This document shows, one piece after another, positions 50,436 through 58,548 of a stretch of DNA of 64,000 nucleotides. Within the stretch, counting starts at the first letter, position 1, and each line of letters starts with the position of its first letter. Position numbers and translations under genes: made by a program. The stretch comes from Paenarthrobacter nitroguajacolicus. Lineage in GTDB: Bacteria; Actinomycetota; Actinomycetes; Actinomycetales; Micrococcaceae. The notes below the pieces were generated by a model that worked only from the letters and a program-made list of their open reading frames with translations, was not told the DNA's origin and did no database searches. Location of the stretch: NCBI RefSeq assembly GCF_029952445.1, contig NZ_JAQPPK010000016.1, positions 1 to 64,000 of the forward strand. The letters are read 5' to 3'.

Positions 50436-50612
50436 ATGACCATCACATCCGGTTCCCGAGCTGAAGTGGACTGTCGGGCCGAAATGGAGCGAACAGGCCC
50501 GGAGCCGCGTCAACGTGAACCCAGGTCCACGGTCCGAAGCAGCCGGCAACTTCCTGTCCAGCCTTCTCCGGAGGGCTGGAACCCGGTCCGCTTCGCGCCG
50601 GAAACTGATTAG
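50436..50612 (+). pseudogene. possible 58-codon gene remnant after hutU
   Basis: ATG 50436, nine bases after the hutU stop, opens a 58-codon frame beginning M-T-I-T-S-G-S. The spacing suggests the start of a former operon gene. After a few codons a different forward frame reads more protein-like (E-L-K-W-T-V-G-P-K-W-S-E-Q-A-R), so a frameshift or deletion may have occurred. No family is recognised; it may also be plain noncoding sequence. Confidence 0.25.
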
Positions 50613-50620
50613 CACGCAGT

Positions 50621-50651
50621 AGTGGTTGCCAGGCTTTCCCTGGCAACCACT
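50621..50651 (+). terminator. terminator after hutU
   Basis: AGTGGTTGCCAGG and CCTGGCAACCACT form a perfect 13-bp stem with loop CTTTC. It separates the iclR-ABC-hutU transcript from the lyase-like gene. Confidence 0.85.
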
Positions 50652-50699
50652 ATTGCCGTTAAGGCGCATCACTTCGACGACGAATGAAAGGATCGGCCC

Positions 50700-52148
50700 A
50701 TGATCGAAATCGACGGCCGGAATCTGGCATTGCCGGACATCGTGGCGGTTGCCGACGGCGAGGGTGTCGTTTTGGCACCCGAAGCCGTGGCCCGCTTGGC
50801 AGCATCACAGGAGTCTGCTGTTGCCACGTCCTTGAACCGGCCGGTTTACGGACGTTCAACGGGGGTGGGGGCGAACCGGGGTGTGACTCTGTCGAAAAAC
50901 GACGGTGATGACACCCATGGCCTTCAGCTGCTTCGGAGCCACGCCGTGGATTCAGGCAGGCCCCTGGACCGGCGGACCGTTCGGGCGATGCTGGTGGTGA
51001 GGCTCTCGCAGCTGGCGGCTGGTGCATCCGGCATCAATCCCGCCATTGCGGTGGCTCTTGCTGAGCTGATCAACTCGGACGTCGTTCCTGAAATTCGGGA
51101 ATTCGGCGGCATTGGTACGGCGGATCTCCAGGCCTTGTCCGGAACGGCGCTGACGATGCTTGGCGAGCGTGAGCCCTTGGGCGGGGGAGGGGTGCGACGG
51201 TTCGTGGAGAGCTGGGCCACCGCTGACGCTCTTCCTTTTATCAGCTCAAGCGCTTTGACGATCGCACAAGCGGTCCTGGCTCATGAGGAACTTTCGAGGC
51301 TCCTGGACAACGCGCAGTCCGTGGCGGCTCTGTCCTTTGTCGCGATGTCCGGCAACGTGGAGGCGTTAAGCCCGGCGGTGGCTGCTGCCGCCGACACCCC
51401 CGCTGTGGCTAAAGCTGCCAACACCTTTTATGAGCTGGTGCAAGGTAGTGGGCAGCCCGCCCGTATCCAGGATCCCTATTGCCTGCGGACCCTGCCCCAG
51501 ATTTTCGGTTCCCAGATTGAGGAACTGGAATCCTTGGGTACTCTGCTGTGCCGCTTGGTGACAGCGGGAAACGAAAATCCCCTGGTTCACGGTTCGTTGT
51601 CCGATGGCTCGAACGACGTTGCCCACCATGGGCTTTTCCAGATGACCAACCTTGCGCGCCGTGCTGACGCCTTGCAACTGGCGATCGGTGCCGCCTGTGC
51701 GACGCATCTGCGCAGGATTGATCTGCTGTGCGATCCAAAGTACACAGGCCTGCACCCCTTCCTGGCTGAGGACGGAACAGGTCAGTCTGGAGTCATGATG
51801 CTGGAGTACGTTGCTGCTGCCGCGGTGGGTCGGATCCGTGCGAACACGCAGCCGGCAAGCTTGCAAACCGTGGTGTTGTCCTTGGGTGCTGAAGAGGACG
51901 CCAGCTTCGCCAGCCTGGCGGCCGCCCAGCTGCAGTCCACGGTGCGGGCACTGGCGACCGTCACCGGCGTCGAACTTGTCTGTGCCGCACGGGCCCTGCG
52001 GCTCCAAGGTCGGCGGGCTGAAGAGTTTGCCAGCCACAAGCTGCGCAGCATGATGACCGCCGGCTACGGCTTGCCCTCCGACGTCACCGATCGGGACCTG
52101 CGCGGCGATGTGGAGCAAGCGAACCGGATCGTCCTGGCAACGCATTAG
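50700..52148 (+). CDS. histidine/aromatic ammonia-lyase-like protein lacking the MIO tripeptide
   Basis: A 482-residue all-helical homologue of HutH/PAL enzymes. Shared blocks: V-Y-G-R-S-T-G-V-G (49-57, the active-site tyrosine loop), L-L-R-S-H-A (77-82), and Q-D-P-Y-C-L-R-T-L-P-Q-I-F-G. In true lyases Ala-Ser-Gly in G-S-x-G-A-S-G-D-L-A-P-L cyclises to the MIO cofactor. Here the site reads G-G-I-G-T-A-D-L-Q-A-L (136-146), one residue short and without Ser-Gly, and the S-G-G-N-F-H-G block is also altered. The reading frame is intact. It may have lost lyase activity or act by another mechanism. It has its own terminators on both sides, downstream of hutU. Confidence 0.8.
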   Translation: MIEIDGRNLALPDIVAVADGEGVVLAPEAVARLAASQESAVATSLNRPVYGRSTGVGANRGVTLSKNDGDDTHGLQLLRSHAVDSGRPLDRRTVRAMLVVRLSQLAAGASGINPAIAVALAELINSDVVPEIREFGGIGTADLQALSGTALTMLGEREPLGGGGVRRFVESWATADALPFISSSALTIAQAVLAHEELSRLLDNAQSVAALSFVAMSGNVEALSPAVAAAADTPAVAKAANTFYELVQGSGQPARIQDPYCLRTLPQIFGSQIEELESLGTLLCRLVTAGNENPLVHGSLSDGSNDVAHHGLFQMTNLARRADALQLAIGAACATHLRRIDLLCDPKYTGLHPFLAEDGTGQSGVMMLEYVAAAAVGRIRANTQPASLQTVVLSLGAEEDASFASLAAAQLQSTVRALATVTGVELVCAARALRLQGRRAEEFASHKLRSMMTAGYGLPSDVTDRDLRGDVEQANRIVLATH

Positions 52149-52164
52149 AAGCGAAAGCTCAAAC

Positions 52165-52200
52165 GTAAAGGCAGGCAGTCCGAAGACTGCCTGCCTTTAC
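52165..52200 (+). terminator. terminator after the lyase-like gene
   Basis: GTAAAGGCAGGCAGTC pairs perfectly with GACTGCCTGCCTTTAC (16 bp, CGAA tetraloop). Confidence 0.95.
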
Positions 52201-52228
52201 TTCGCGCTTAGGTTCCTATTTGTGAGGG

Positions 52229-53881
52229 CTAGTGCGCCGAAACTGAATCCTTGGCTGCGGCCTTGGGATCCGTGAGCTTCTTGTTCGGCAGCGCGAAGCT
52301 GATCAGGAACGCGATGATCATGAGACCTGCTGCAGTCAACATGACCACATCAATGGCCTGGGCGAAACCCTCTGTGATCGGTCGGGTAAGCGTGCTGTTG
52401 GCCGAGTGCAACCAGCTGGTGTCGTTCAGCGAATCGTTGCTGGCACCGTTCTTGAAGAAGTCGAACAGCTTGGCGTTCGCGGGGTCCGAGGCCACGGCAG
52501 GGTCCCTTAGGACGGCCTGGTAGTCCGGGCTGGACGCTGCCGTCTTCATGCCGTCGGCGATCTTGTCGGCTGCAGTGCTGAACAGCATCGAGATGAACAC
52601 CGCTGTTCCCACGGCACCGCCCATTGAACGGAAGAACGCAGCCGTGGAGGTGCCGACGCCCATGTCCTTGGGCGGTACGGATACCTGCATGGCAAGGGTC
52701 AGCGGCTGCATGCAGAAGCCGAGTCCTACGCCGAAGAACACGGCGATCAGGCCGGGAACCCACAGACCGGTGTCGACTCCCAGAACCAGTCCCATGACCG
52801 TTGCGGCAGCGGCGAGCACAGCAGTGCCAAGGATCGGGAAGATCCGGTAGACGCCGGACGATGAGATCGTGCGGCCGGCCGAGATGGAACCGAAGAGAAT
52901 GCCTACGGTGAACGTGATCATCATCAGGCCGGCCTCGGTGGGCGTCAGGCCCTTGACCAGCTGCAGATACATGGGCAGCATGGCGATGGCTCCGAACATG
53001 CCGATACCGATGATGAAGTTCAGCAGCGATGACAGGCCGAACGTGGTGTTCTTGAAGAGACGCAACGGAATCAGTGCGTAGTCTCCTGCGCGCCTCTCAG
53101 CCAGCAGGAAGGCTACGATTCCGATGACGCCCAGGCCGTAGCAAAGCCACGATCCAGCGGAGGACCAGCCCCAAGTTCGTCCCTGTTCAGCCACGAGAAG
53201 CAGCGGAACAATGGCCAATGTAATGGCGGCAGCACCCCAGTAGTCGATCTTCTGCTTCACGTGCCTGACTGGCAGGTGCAGGTACATGAACACCACCACC
53301 AGCGCGGCGAGGCCAATCGGAAGGTTGATGAAGAAGACCCAGCGCCAGCCGTCGAAGCCCAGAATGTTGGCTGAACCTGCGAAGGCACCGCCAATCACGG
53401 GGCCAAGAACGGACGAGATGCCGAAGACGGACATGAAGTAGCCCTGGTACTTGGCCCGGTCTTTCAAGGCCACGATGTCGCCGATGATGGTCAGAGCCAG
53501 TGCGAGGAGGCCACCGGCGCCCAGGCCCTGGATGCCGCGTGCAATGGCCAGCTCCGTCATGGAGTGAACGGAACCCGCATAAAGTGACCCGGCCAGGAAG
53601 ATGACAATGGCCGTGAGGTACAAGGGGCGGCGACCGAAGATATCGCTGAGCTTGCCGTACAGCGGGGTGCTCACCGTGGATGTGATGAGGTACGCCGTGG
53701 TGGCCCACGCCTGAAGGGACAGGCCATCGAGGTCGTTGGCGATGGTGTAGATGGACGTGGACACGATGGTCTGGTCCAGCGAAGACAGGAACATGCCGAG
53801 CATGAGTCCCACCATGACGGTGAGGGTCTGACGATGGGTCAGGACCTCACCAGCGGCCCGAACGGGCGTGGAATTGGACAT
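52229..53881 (-). CDS. MFS multidrug exporter, DHA2 (14-helix, EmrB/QacA) family
   Basis: A 550-residue proton-driven exporter with 14 predicted helices. Visible marks: L-D-Q-T-I-V-S-T-S (about 35-43, helix 1 motif), L-S-D-I-F-G-R-R-P-L (motif A), R-G-I-Q-G-L-G-A-G-G-L (motif B) and V-F-G-I-S-S-V-L-G-P-V-I-G-G-A-F (motif C). A helix-13/14 hairpin loop of about 60 residues contains many Asp/Asn. It is likely to expel cationic or amphipathic drugs. A 27-bp inverted repeat upstream (53918-53944) shows it is regulated, but no regulator gene is adjacent. Confidence 0.93.
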   Translation of the reverse strand: MSNSTPVRAAGEVLTHRQTLTVMVGLMLGMFLSSLDQTIVSTSIYTIANDLDGLSLQAWATTAYLITSTVSTPLYGKLSDIFGRRPLYLTAIVIFLAGSLYAGSVHSMTELAIARGIQGLGAGGLLALALTIIGDIVALKDRAKYQGYFMSVFGISSVLGPVIGGAFAGSANILGFDGWRWVFFINLPIGLAALVVVFMYLHLPVRHVKQKIDYWGAAAITLAIVPLLLVAEQGRTWGWSSAGSWLCYGLGVIGIVAFLLAERRAGDYALIPLRLFKNTTFGLSSLLNFIIGIGMFGAIAMLPMYLQLVKGLTPTEAGLMMITFTVGILFGSISAGRTISSSGVYRIFPILGTAVLAAAATVMGLVLGVDTGLWVPGLIAVFFGVGLGFCMQPLTLAMQVSVPPKDMGVGTSTAAFFRSMGGAVGTAVFISMLFSTAADKIADGMKTAASSPDYQAVLRDPAVASDPANAKLFDFFKNGASNDSLNDTSWLHSANSTLTRPITEGFAQAIDVVMLTAAGLMIIAFLISFALPNKKLTDPKAAAKDSVSAH

Positions 53882-53917
53882 ATCTTCTCCAGAGATGGCA
53901 GAAAAGTGGAATTAAGC

Positions 53918-53944
53918 AGGATAGTTGCTTTCAGTAACTATCCT
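53918..53944. promoter_or_regulatory. inverted-repeat operator upstream of the DHA2 exporter
   Basis: AGGATAGTT and AACTATCCT are perfect 9-bp arms around nine bases, 37 bases before the exporter ATG. The form fits a MarR or TetR dimer site; the cognate regulator must lie elsewhere. Confidence 0.65.
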
Positions 53945-54012
53945 AACGCCCCGATCATTCCCACCGGGAGAATATTTCTTCGGCGGATCCCGTAAGTCGG
54001 CAGCAGGAAGCG

Positions 54013-54486
54013 TCAGCGCTCCAGAAGGATGCCGTCCGGATCGCTGTAAATCATCACTCCGGGCTTGATGCGGACATCATCGATTACGAGTTCGATGTCG
54101 ACCTCGCCCGATCCCGTTTTGGAACTCTTCCGTGGGTTGCTTCCCAGGGCTCTGACTCCCAGGGGCAGCCGGGAGATGGCCTCGCGGTCGCGGATGGCCC
54201 CGTAGATGATCACTCCGGCCCAGCCGTTTTCAACGGCACTCTCCGCAATCATGTCTCCCATGAGGGCAGTCCTCAATGAACCCTGGCCATCAACGACCAG
54301 GACCGCACCGTCGCCCTGCGTACCCAGGACAGACTTCACCAATGCGTTGTCCTCGAAGCACCGGATGGGACGGACCGGGCCATTGAAGTGTGTGTGGCGC
54401 CCGAGGTTCTGGAACTGGACGGCAAGGGACTGCAGTTCTTCCCCGCGCTCGTCATAGAGATCGGCGGTATTTATCTGCTGGGTCAT
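54013..54486 (-). CDS. RraA-family protein
   Basis: A 157-residue protein of the RraA/HMG-aldolase fold. The conserved G-D-M-I-A-E-S-A-V-E-N-G-W-A-G-V-I-I-Y-G-A-I-R-D (about 75-98) contains the metal and substrate residues G-D...R-D shared by both branches. ATG 54486 follows a strong GGAGGAGC; an in-frame start at 54516 is rejected. In E. coli RraA restrains RNase E. In other bacteria the same fold acts as 4-hydroxy-4-methyl-2-oxoglutarate/oxaloacetate aldolase. Sequence alone does not settle which applies. Confidence 0.9.
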   Translation of the reverse strand: MTQQINTADLYDERGEELQSLAVQFQNLGRHTHFNGPVRPIRCFEDNALVKSVLGTQGDGAVLVVDGQGSLRTALMGDMIAESAVENGWAGVIIYGAIRDREAISRLPLGVRALGSNPRKSSKTGSGEVDIELVIDDVRIKPGVMIYSDPDGILLER

Positions 54487-54643
54487 AAGGCTGCTCCTCC
54501 GTGGGTTTGAAGCCACAGTAACGCGTCCCCGCGACTCCCCACAGCGCTTATTTCGAGCTATGTGGATAAAGGACTCGACGGCGGCTCAGAGTCACTCCTC
54601 CGCGTTAGGCTGATTCCACACACCAAATAAGGGGGAACCTGCC

Positions 54644-55945
54644 ATGAGCTTGTCCGACCTTCCGGGGCCGGTACCGGATCCAGCTGTGGTCCGTGGCGGA
54701 ACCACGGCACTCGCCGAGCCCGTGAACCGCGTTAGGCCGATCTGGGTAACGGGCGTAATCCTGGTCAACCTCGGTATTAACGCGGCGTTCTTCGGGCCCC
54801 TCCAAGTTCTACTGGGGCAGCAGGCAGCGCACTTCGACGAAGGCCAGAAGGAAGCCATCCTGGTCCTGGTCACCGGTTGTGGTGCCGCTGTCTCCATGGT
54901 CGCGAACCCGTTGTTTGGTGCCTTCAGTGATCGAACCACGTCCCGGTTCGGCCGGCGGGTTCCCTGGGTGCTTATGGGAGCAATCCTCGGCGCTGTTGCC
55001 CTTGTTGCCTTGGCAGGTGCGCCCAACGTCGCTGTCATGACTGTTCTTTGGTGCCTGGTCCAGGCCGGTGCCAACGCGATGTACTCGGCCATCACCGCCG
55101 CTGTCCCGGACAGGGTTCCCGTGCCGCAGCGCGGAACTGTCGGCGGCCTTGCCGCTATGGGACAGACGGTGGGCATCCTCGTTGGCGCCGTGATCGCGGC
55201 CGTCGTGGCCGGTGACTTTGCCGCTGGATACTGGGTGTGCGCCGCAGCGCTGCTTGCCGGCGTCGTGCTTTATCTGTTCAAGAGCGATGACCAGCCGCTG
55301 CCGCAGCAGGAGCGGCCCCCATTCAGCCTGTGGCGGTTCCTCGGGGGCTTCTGGGTGTCGCCGAAACGCTACCCCGACTTCGCGTGGGCCTGGCTGACCA
55401 GGCTGCTGGTCAGTACGGGCAACCACATGGTGACCCTCTACCTGCTCTTCTTCCTCAGCGATGTGGTCCGCCTCAAGGAAACTGAAAACATTGAGCCCGA
55501 GTTCGGCGTGCTCGTCCTGACCGGACTGTATGCGGTCATGGTCATCATTACCAGTGTTGTGGGTGGACGGCTGAGTGACCGCATGGGCAAGCGGAAGCCC
55601 TTGGTTATCGCCTCATCGGCCATCATCGCTGCGGCGTCCTTGATTCTTGCCTTTGCCCCAACGTGGATTGGCGGACTTGCCGGCGCGGCCGTACTCGGAA
55701 TTGGCTTTGGAGCCTACCTTGCGGTGGACTTCGCGCTCATCACCCAGGTCCTGCCAACGGCTTTGGACCGTGGCCGGGACCTGGGCGTCATCAACATCGC
55801 AAACTCGCTGCCCCAAGTGATCGCCCCTGCAATCGCTTACCTGTTCGTTGACCGGTTGGGCGGCTACGTTTCGCTGTACATAGCCGCCGCGGCCATCGGG
55901 CTCTTGGGCGCCGTGTTCGTGGTGAAGATCAAGAGCGTCGACTAG
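54644..55945 (+). CDS. MFS transporter, SLC45/GPH-like
   Basis: A 433-residue transporter with 12 predicted helices. The helix 2-3 loop is F-G-A-F-S-D-R-T-T-S-R-F-G-R-R-V-P-W (about 88-105), the form seen in sugar-type GPH/SLC45 proteins, and its counterpart in the second half is G-G-R-L-S-D-R-M-G-K-R-K-P. The hydrophilic N-terminus is about 35 residues. Probable proton-coupled solute carrier; substrate unknown. It is convergent with the first FG-GAP gene, with only five bases between the two stop codons. Confidence 0.88.
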   Translation: MSLSDLPGPVPDPAVVRGGTTALAEPVNRVRPIWVTGVILVNLGINAAFFGPLQVLLGQQAAHFDEGQKEAILVLVTGCGAAVSMVANPLFGAFSDRTTSRFGRRVPWVLMGAILGAVALVALAGAPNVAVMTVLWCLVQAGANAMYSAITAAVPDRVPVPQRGTVGGLAAMGQTVGILVGAVIAAVVAGDFAAGYWVCAAALLAGVVLYLFKSDDQPLPQQERPPFSLWRFLGGFWVSPKRYPDFAWAWLTRLLVSTGNHMVTLYLLFFLSDVVRLKETENIEPEFGVLVLTGLYAVMVIITSVVGGRLSDRMGKRKPLVIASSAIIAAASLILAFAPTWIGGLAGAAVLGIGFGAYLAVDFALITQVLPTALDRGRDLGVINIANSLPQVIAPAIAYLFVDRLGGYVSLYIAAAAIGLLGAVFVVKIKSVD

Positions 55946-55950
55946 CTGGC

Positions 55951-57192
55951 CTAGAAAACCGCGGTGAAGCCACCCCAGCCCCAGCCGACGACTGGGGAGC
56001 CTTTCCACCGGAAACCGTATATACCGGAGCTGCTGAAGCCGGAGGGGTCACCCAGATACATGGTCAGGCGTCCGGCGCTGTCTATTCCATAAACGTCCGA
56101 ATAGCCGTCACCATTGAAGTCGCCGGCAACGCCGAACCGGGCGACTGCATCCCAGCCGCGACCAATGGTTCCGGCGTAACTGCCAGGAAGCCCATACTCT
56201 TCAAAGTAGCCATTGCGATTCGATGTCCGGGCCTGAAGGTCGCCCCAGAAGGTCTTGGACAAAGTAACTACGCTCGAGTAGTCGAAGAAGTGGCCAGCAC
56301 CTGCAGATTCCATGTCCTGCCACCCCTGCCCGATCCAGCGGGGCTGCAGCCAACCGCCGCGTCCATCGCCGGGGTAGAGGAAGAGACTTCCCGCGTTGTC
56401 TACGGCGAGAATGTCGTTGGTGCCGTCGCCGTTGAAATCACCCGCGGCACTGAGCTCCCTGAAGCCTTGCCAACCCTGCCCTATTTGCAAGGCTTTCTTC
56501 CAGCCGCCGGAACCATTCCCCTGGTAGAGGAACAGCCGCCCTTGGCCATCACGGGCCATGACGTCCACTGTGCCGTCTCCGTCGAAGTCCCCCGGTGAGA
56601 CGAGCAGGTTGAAGCCGTTCCAGCCCCAGCCAATGACTTGGGGTGCCTGCCAGTTTCCGCGTCCATCCGTGGGGTATAACAACAGGCGGCCTGCTGAATC
56701 ACGGGCGAAGATGTCAAGGGTACCGTCGCCGTTGAATCCGCGGGCGCGTGGGGCCGCCCCGACGCGGAGCGGGTTGGCCGCTTGAACGGTCAGCGTCGAG
56801 TCGGCGTCGTAAGTGACCGTGAGGTGCGCCGCTAGAACCCGCCCCAAGTCGGCGGATGTTGCACGGTAGGTGTTGCCACTTGCGCCTGGAATGACTGCGC
56901 CGTCCCGCGTCCACGAATATGAAATGGCCGGAATGCCGCCTTCTGGAGAGACGTGCGCATACGTGTACGAAACGTCCACCTTGAGCAAGCCGCCAACAGT
57001 GGGGTCGCCGACGAGCTGGGGCGTGCCGGAGACATAGACGTACCGCATGGGCGCGGCAACGGTTGGCTCTGCCGCTTGGGCTGGCAGGCCAGTTGCCAGA
57101 AGTCCGCATGCCAAGGCGGACGCTGCAGCAAGAGTGGACAGCCGAGGACGGCGGTGAGGCGATTTCGAGCGCGTAAAGGCAGGACTTTTCAA
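55951..57192 (-). CDS. secreted FG-GAP/VCBS repeat protein, paralogue 1
   Basis: A 413-residue exported protein. TTG 57192 is chosen because it directly precedes a good signal peptide (cleavage after A-Q-A); in-frame ATG 57267 is possible but adds an odd Cys-rich stretch. After an Ig-like domain of the form S-Y-S-W-T-R-D-G-A-V-I-P-G-A-S-G-N-T-Y (mature residues about 50-110) come five FG-GAP blades. The calcium-type loops read D-F-D-G-D-G-T-V-D or D-F-N-G-D-G-T-N-D. Blade four has lost the loop. The protein ends G-W-G-W-G-G-F-T-A-V-F, as do its tandem neighbours. Probable extracellular beta-propeller-like binding protein; ligand unknown. Confidence 0.85.
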   Translation of the reverse strand: MKSPAFTRSKSPHRRPRLSTLAAASALACGLLATGLPAQAAEPTVAAPMRYVYVSGTPQLVGDPTVGGLLKVDVSYTYAHVSPEGGIPAISYSWTRDGAVIPGASGNTYRATSADLGRVLAAHLTVTYDADSTLTVQAANPLRVGAAPRARGFNGDGTLDIFARDSAGRLLLYPTDGRGNWQAPQVIGWGWNGFNLLVSPGDFDGDGTVDVMARDGQGRLFLYQGNGSGGWKKALQIGQGWQGFRELSAAGDFNGDGTNDILAVDNAGSLFLYPGDGRGGWLQPRWIGQGWQDMESAGAGHFFDYSSVVTLSKTFWGDLQARTSNRNGYFEEYGLPGSYAGTIGRGWDAVARFGVAGDFNGDGYSDVYGIDSAGRLTMYLGDPSGFSSSGIYGFRWKGSPVVGWGWGGFTAVF

Positions 57193-57272
57193 GGTTTTCC
57201 CCGTAAAGGAAGGGCCGGATCGGCCGATGCGAAGGTAACTAGAGCAGCATAGGCCAAAGCTACGCATGCCGT

Positions 57273-58472
57273 TTAGAAGACGGCGGTGAAGCCTCCCCAA
57301 CCCCAGCCGACCACCGATTGCCCGTACCAGCGAATGTCAGGGCGGCCACTCGTCATGTACTCCGCACCCTTGCCGTAGTACATGGTCAGGCGGCCCGCGG
57401 TGTCGACGCTGAAGATATCCATGTTGTTGTCGCCATCGAAATCGCCACCCGATCCAACGACGGGGAAGCCGTTGAATCCCCAACCAATCCCGGTGGGCTG
57501 TGCATCAAACCAGCCGTTGCGATTCGTCTCATGGAGAGTCAGGCTCCCGTGTATGTCGCGGGCCACGACCCCAAGCTTGTTGGTACCGCCGAAGTGTCCA
57601 ACGCTGAAGACGGGATCCTGATTGATCCAGTAGGTGTCCACCCCGTACGGCTGGAGCCAACCGCCGCGGCCGTTTCCTGGGTAGAGAATTGCTTGATACC
57701 AACGGTCCACAGCGATGATGTCGTTGGTGCCATCGCCGTTGAAGTCTCCCGCGGCGGAAACGGTCCTGAAGTCCTGCCAGCCTTGGCCGATCTGGAACGC
57801 TTGCTTCCAGCCTCCGGTGCCGTTGCCTTGGTACAGGAACAGCCTGCCTTCGCCGTCACGACCGATAACATCCACCGTGCCGTCGCCGTCGAAATCACCG
57901 GGTGAGAAGAGTGTATTGAAGACGTTCCACCCTGTACCCAGCACCTGGGCCGGACGCCAGTTGCCGTGGCCATCGGTGGGATAGAGGAGGAGTCTTCCGG
58001 CGCTGTCACGGGCGAAGAGATCAAGCGTTCCGTCTCCGTCGAAGCCTCGTGCCCTCGGCTTGGCCGCAATTCGGAGTGGATAATCCGCTTGCAGCGTCAG
58101 CTTTGATTCGGAGTCATAGGACGCTGTGACTGAAACAGCGATCACGTGGCCCATATCCGTTTGGGTGGCGCGGTACGTGGAAGCTGTCGCCCAGGGGATC
58201 ACCTGGCCGTCACGTGTCCAGGCATAGCTGAAGCTTGGCGTTCCGCCCTCGGGAACGACGAAAGGGGCGTAGCCGCCGAGCTCCGCCTTCAGGACACCCC
58301 CGACGGTGGGGTCGCCATTCAGCTTCGGCTGGCCCATGTACACAGTGCGTCCGGGCACAAGCGTTGGCAGGGCTTGAGCCGTTGGTGCGACAGCGAGCCC
58401 CCCGATCAGCAGGACGCCTGCGGCAAACGCGCCCAGCCAAGAGCGGGCACGTCGCAAAGGAGTGCTCTCCAT
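57273..58472 (-). CDS. secreted FG-GAP/VCBS repeat protein, paralogue 2
   Basis: A 399-residue exported protein, the closest relative of paralogue 1: same Ig-like domain, same five-blade layout, and long identical segments such as D-S-A-G-R-L-L-L-Y-P-T-D-G. ATG 58472 has GGGGG upstream and precedes a basic N-region and a signal peptide ending A-Q-A. Blade four again lacks the Asp-rich loop and carries T-N-R-N-G-W-F. It ends G-W-G-W-G-G-F-T-A-V-F. The two genes probably arose by recent tandem duplication. Confidence 0.88.
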   Translation of the reverse strand: MESTPLRRARSWLGAFAAGVLLIGGLAVAPTAQALPTLVPGRTVYMGQPKLNGDPTVGGVLKAELGGYAPFVVPEGGTPSFSYAWTRDGQVIPWATASTYRATQTDMGHVIAVSVTASYDSESKLTLQADYPLRIAAKPRARGFDGDGTLDLFARDSAGRLLLYPTDGHGNWRPAQVLGTGWNVFNTLFSPGDFDGDGTVDVIGRDGEGRLFLYQGNGTGGWKQAFQIGQGWQDFRTVSAAGDFNGDGTNDIIAVDRWYQAILYPGNGRGGWLQPYGVDTYWINQDPVFSVGHFGGTNKLGVVARDIHGSLTLHETNRNGWFDAQPTGIGWGFNGFPVVGSGGDFDGDNNMDIFSVDTAGRLTMYYGKGAEYMTSGRPDIRWYGQSVVGWGWGGFTAVF

Positions 58473-58548
58473 ATTTCCCCCATTCAAGCCGGACTGACTA
58501 CCGGCTGACCTTGATGTTGAGTTGTGCTGCGTGAGTAGTGCTGAAGAA

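Noticed and set aside
48663..50672. 669-codon minus-strand frame covering hutU
   Set aside because: hutU is certain on the plus strand; the long antisense frame follows from its codon bias.
55951..58472. Reading FG-GAP paralogues 1 and 2 as one gene split by a frameshift
   Set aside because: Each has its own signal peptide, Ig-like domain and complete tail, so they are separate tandem copies.
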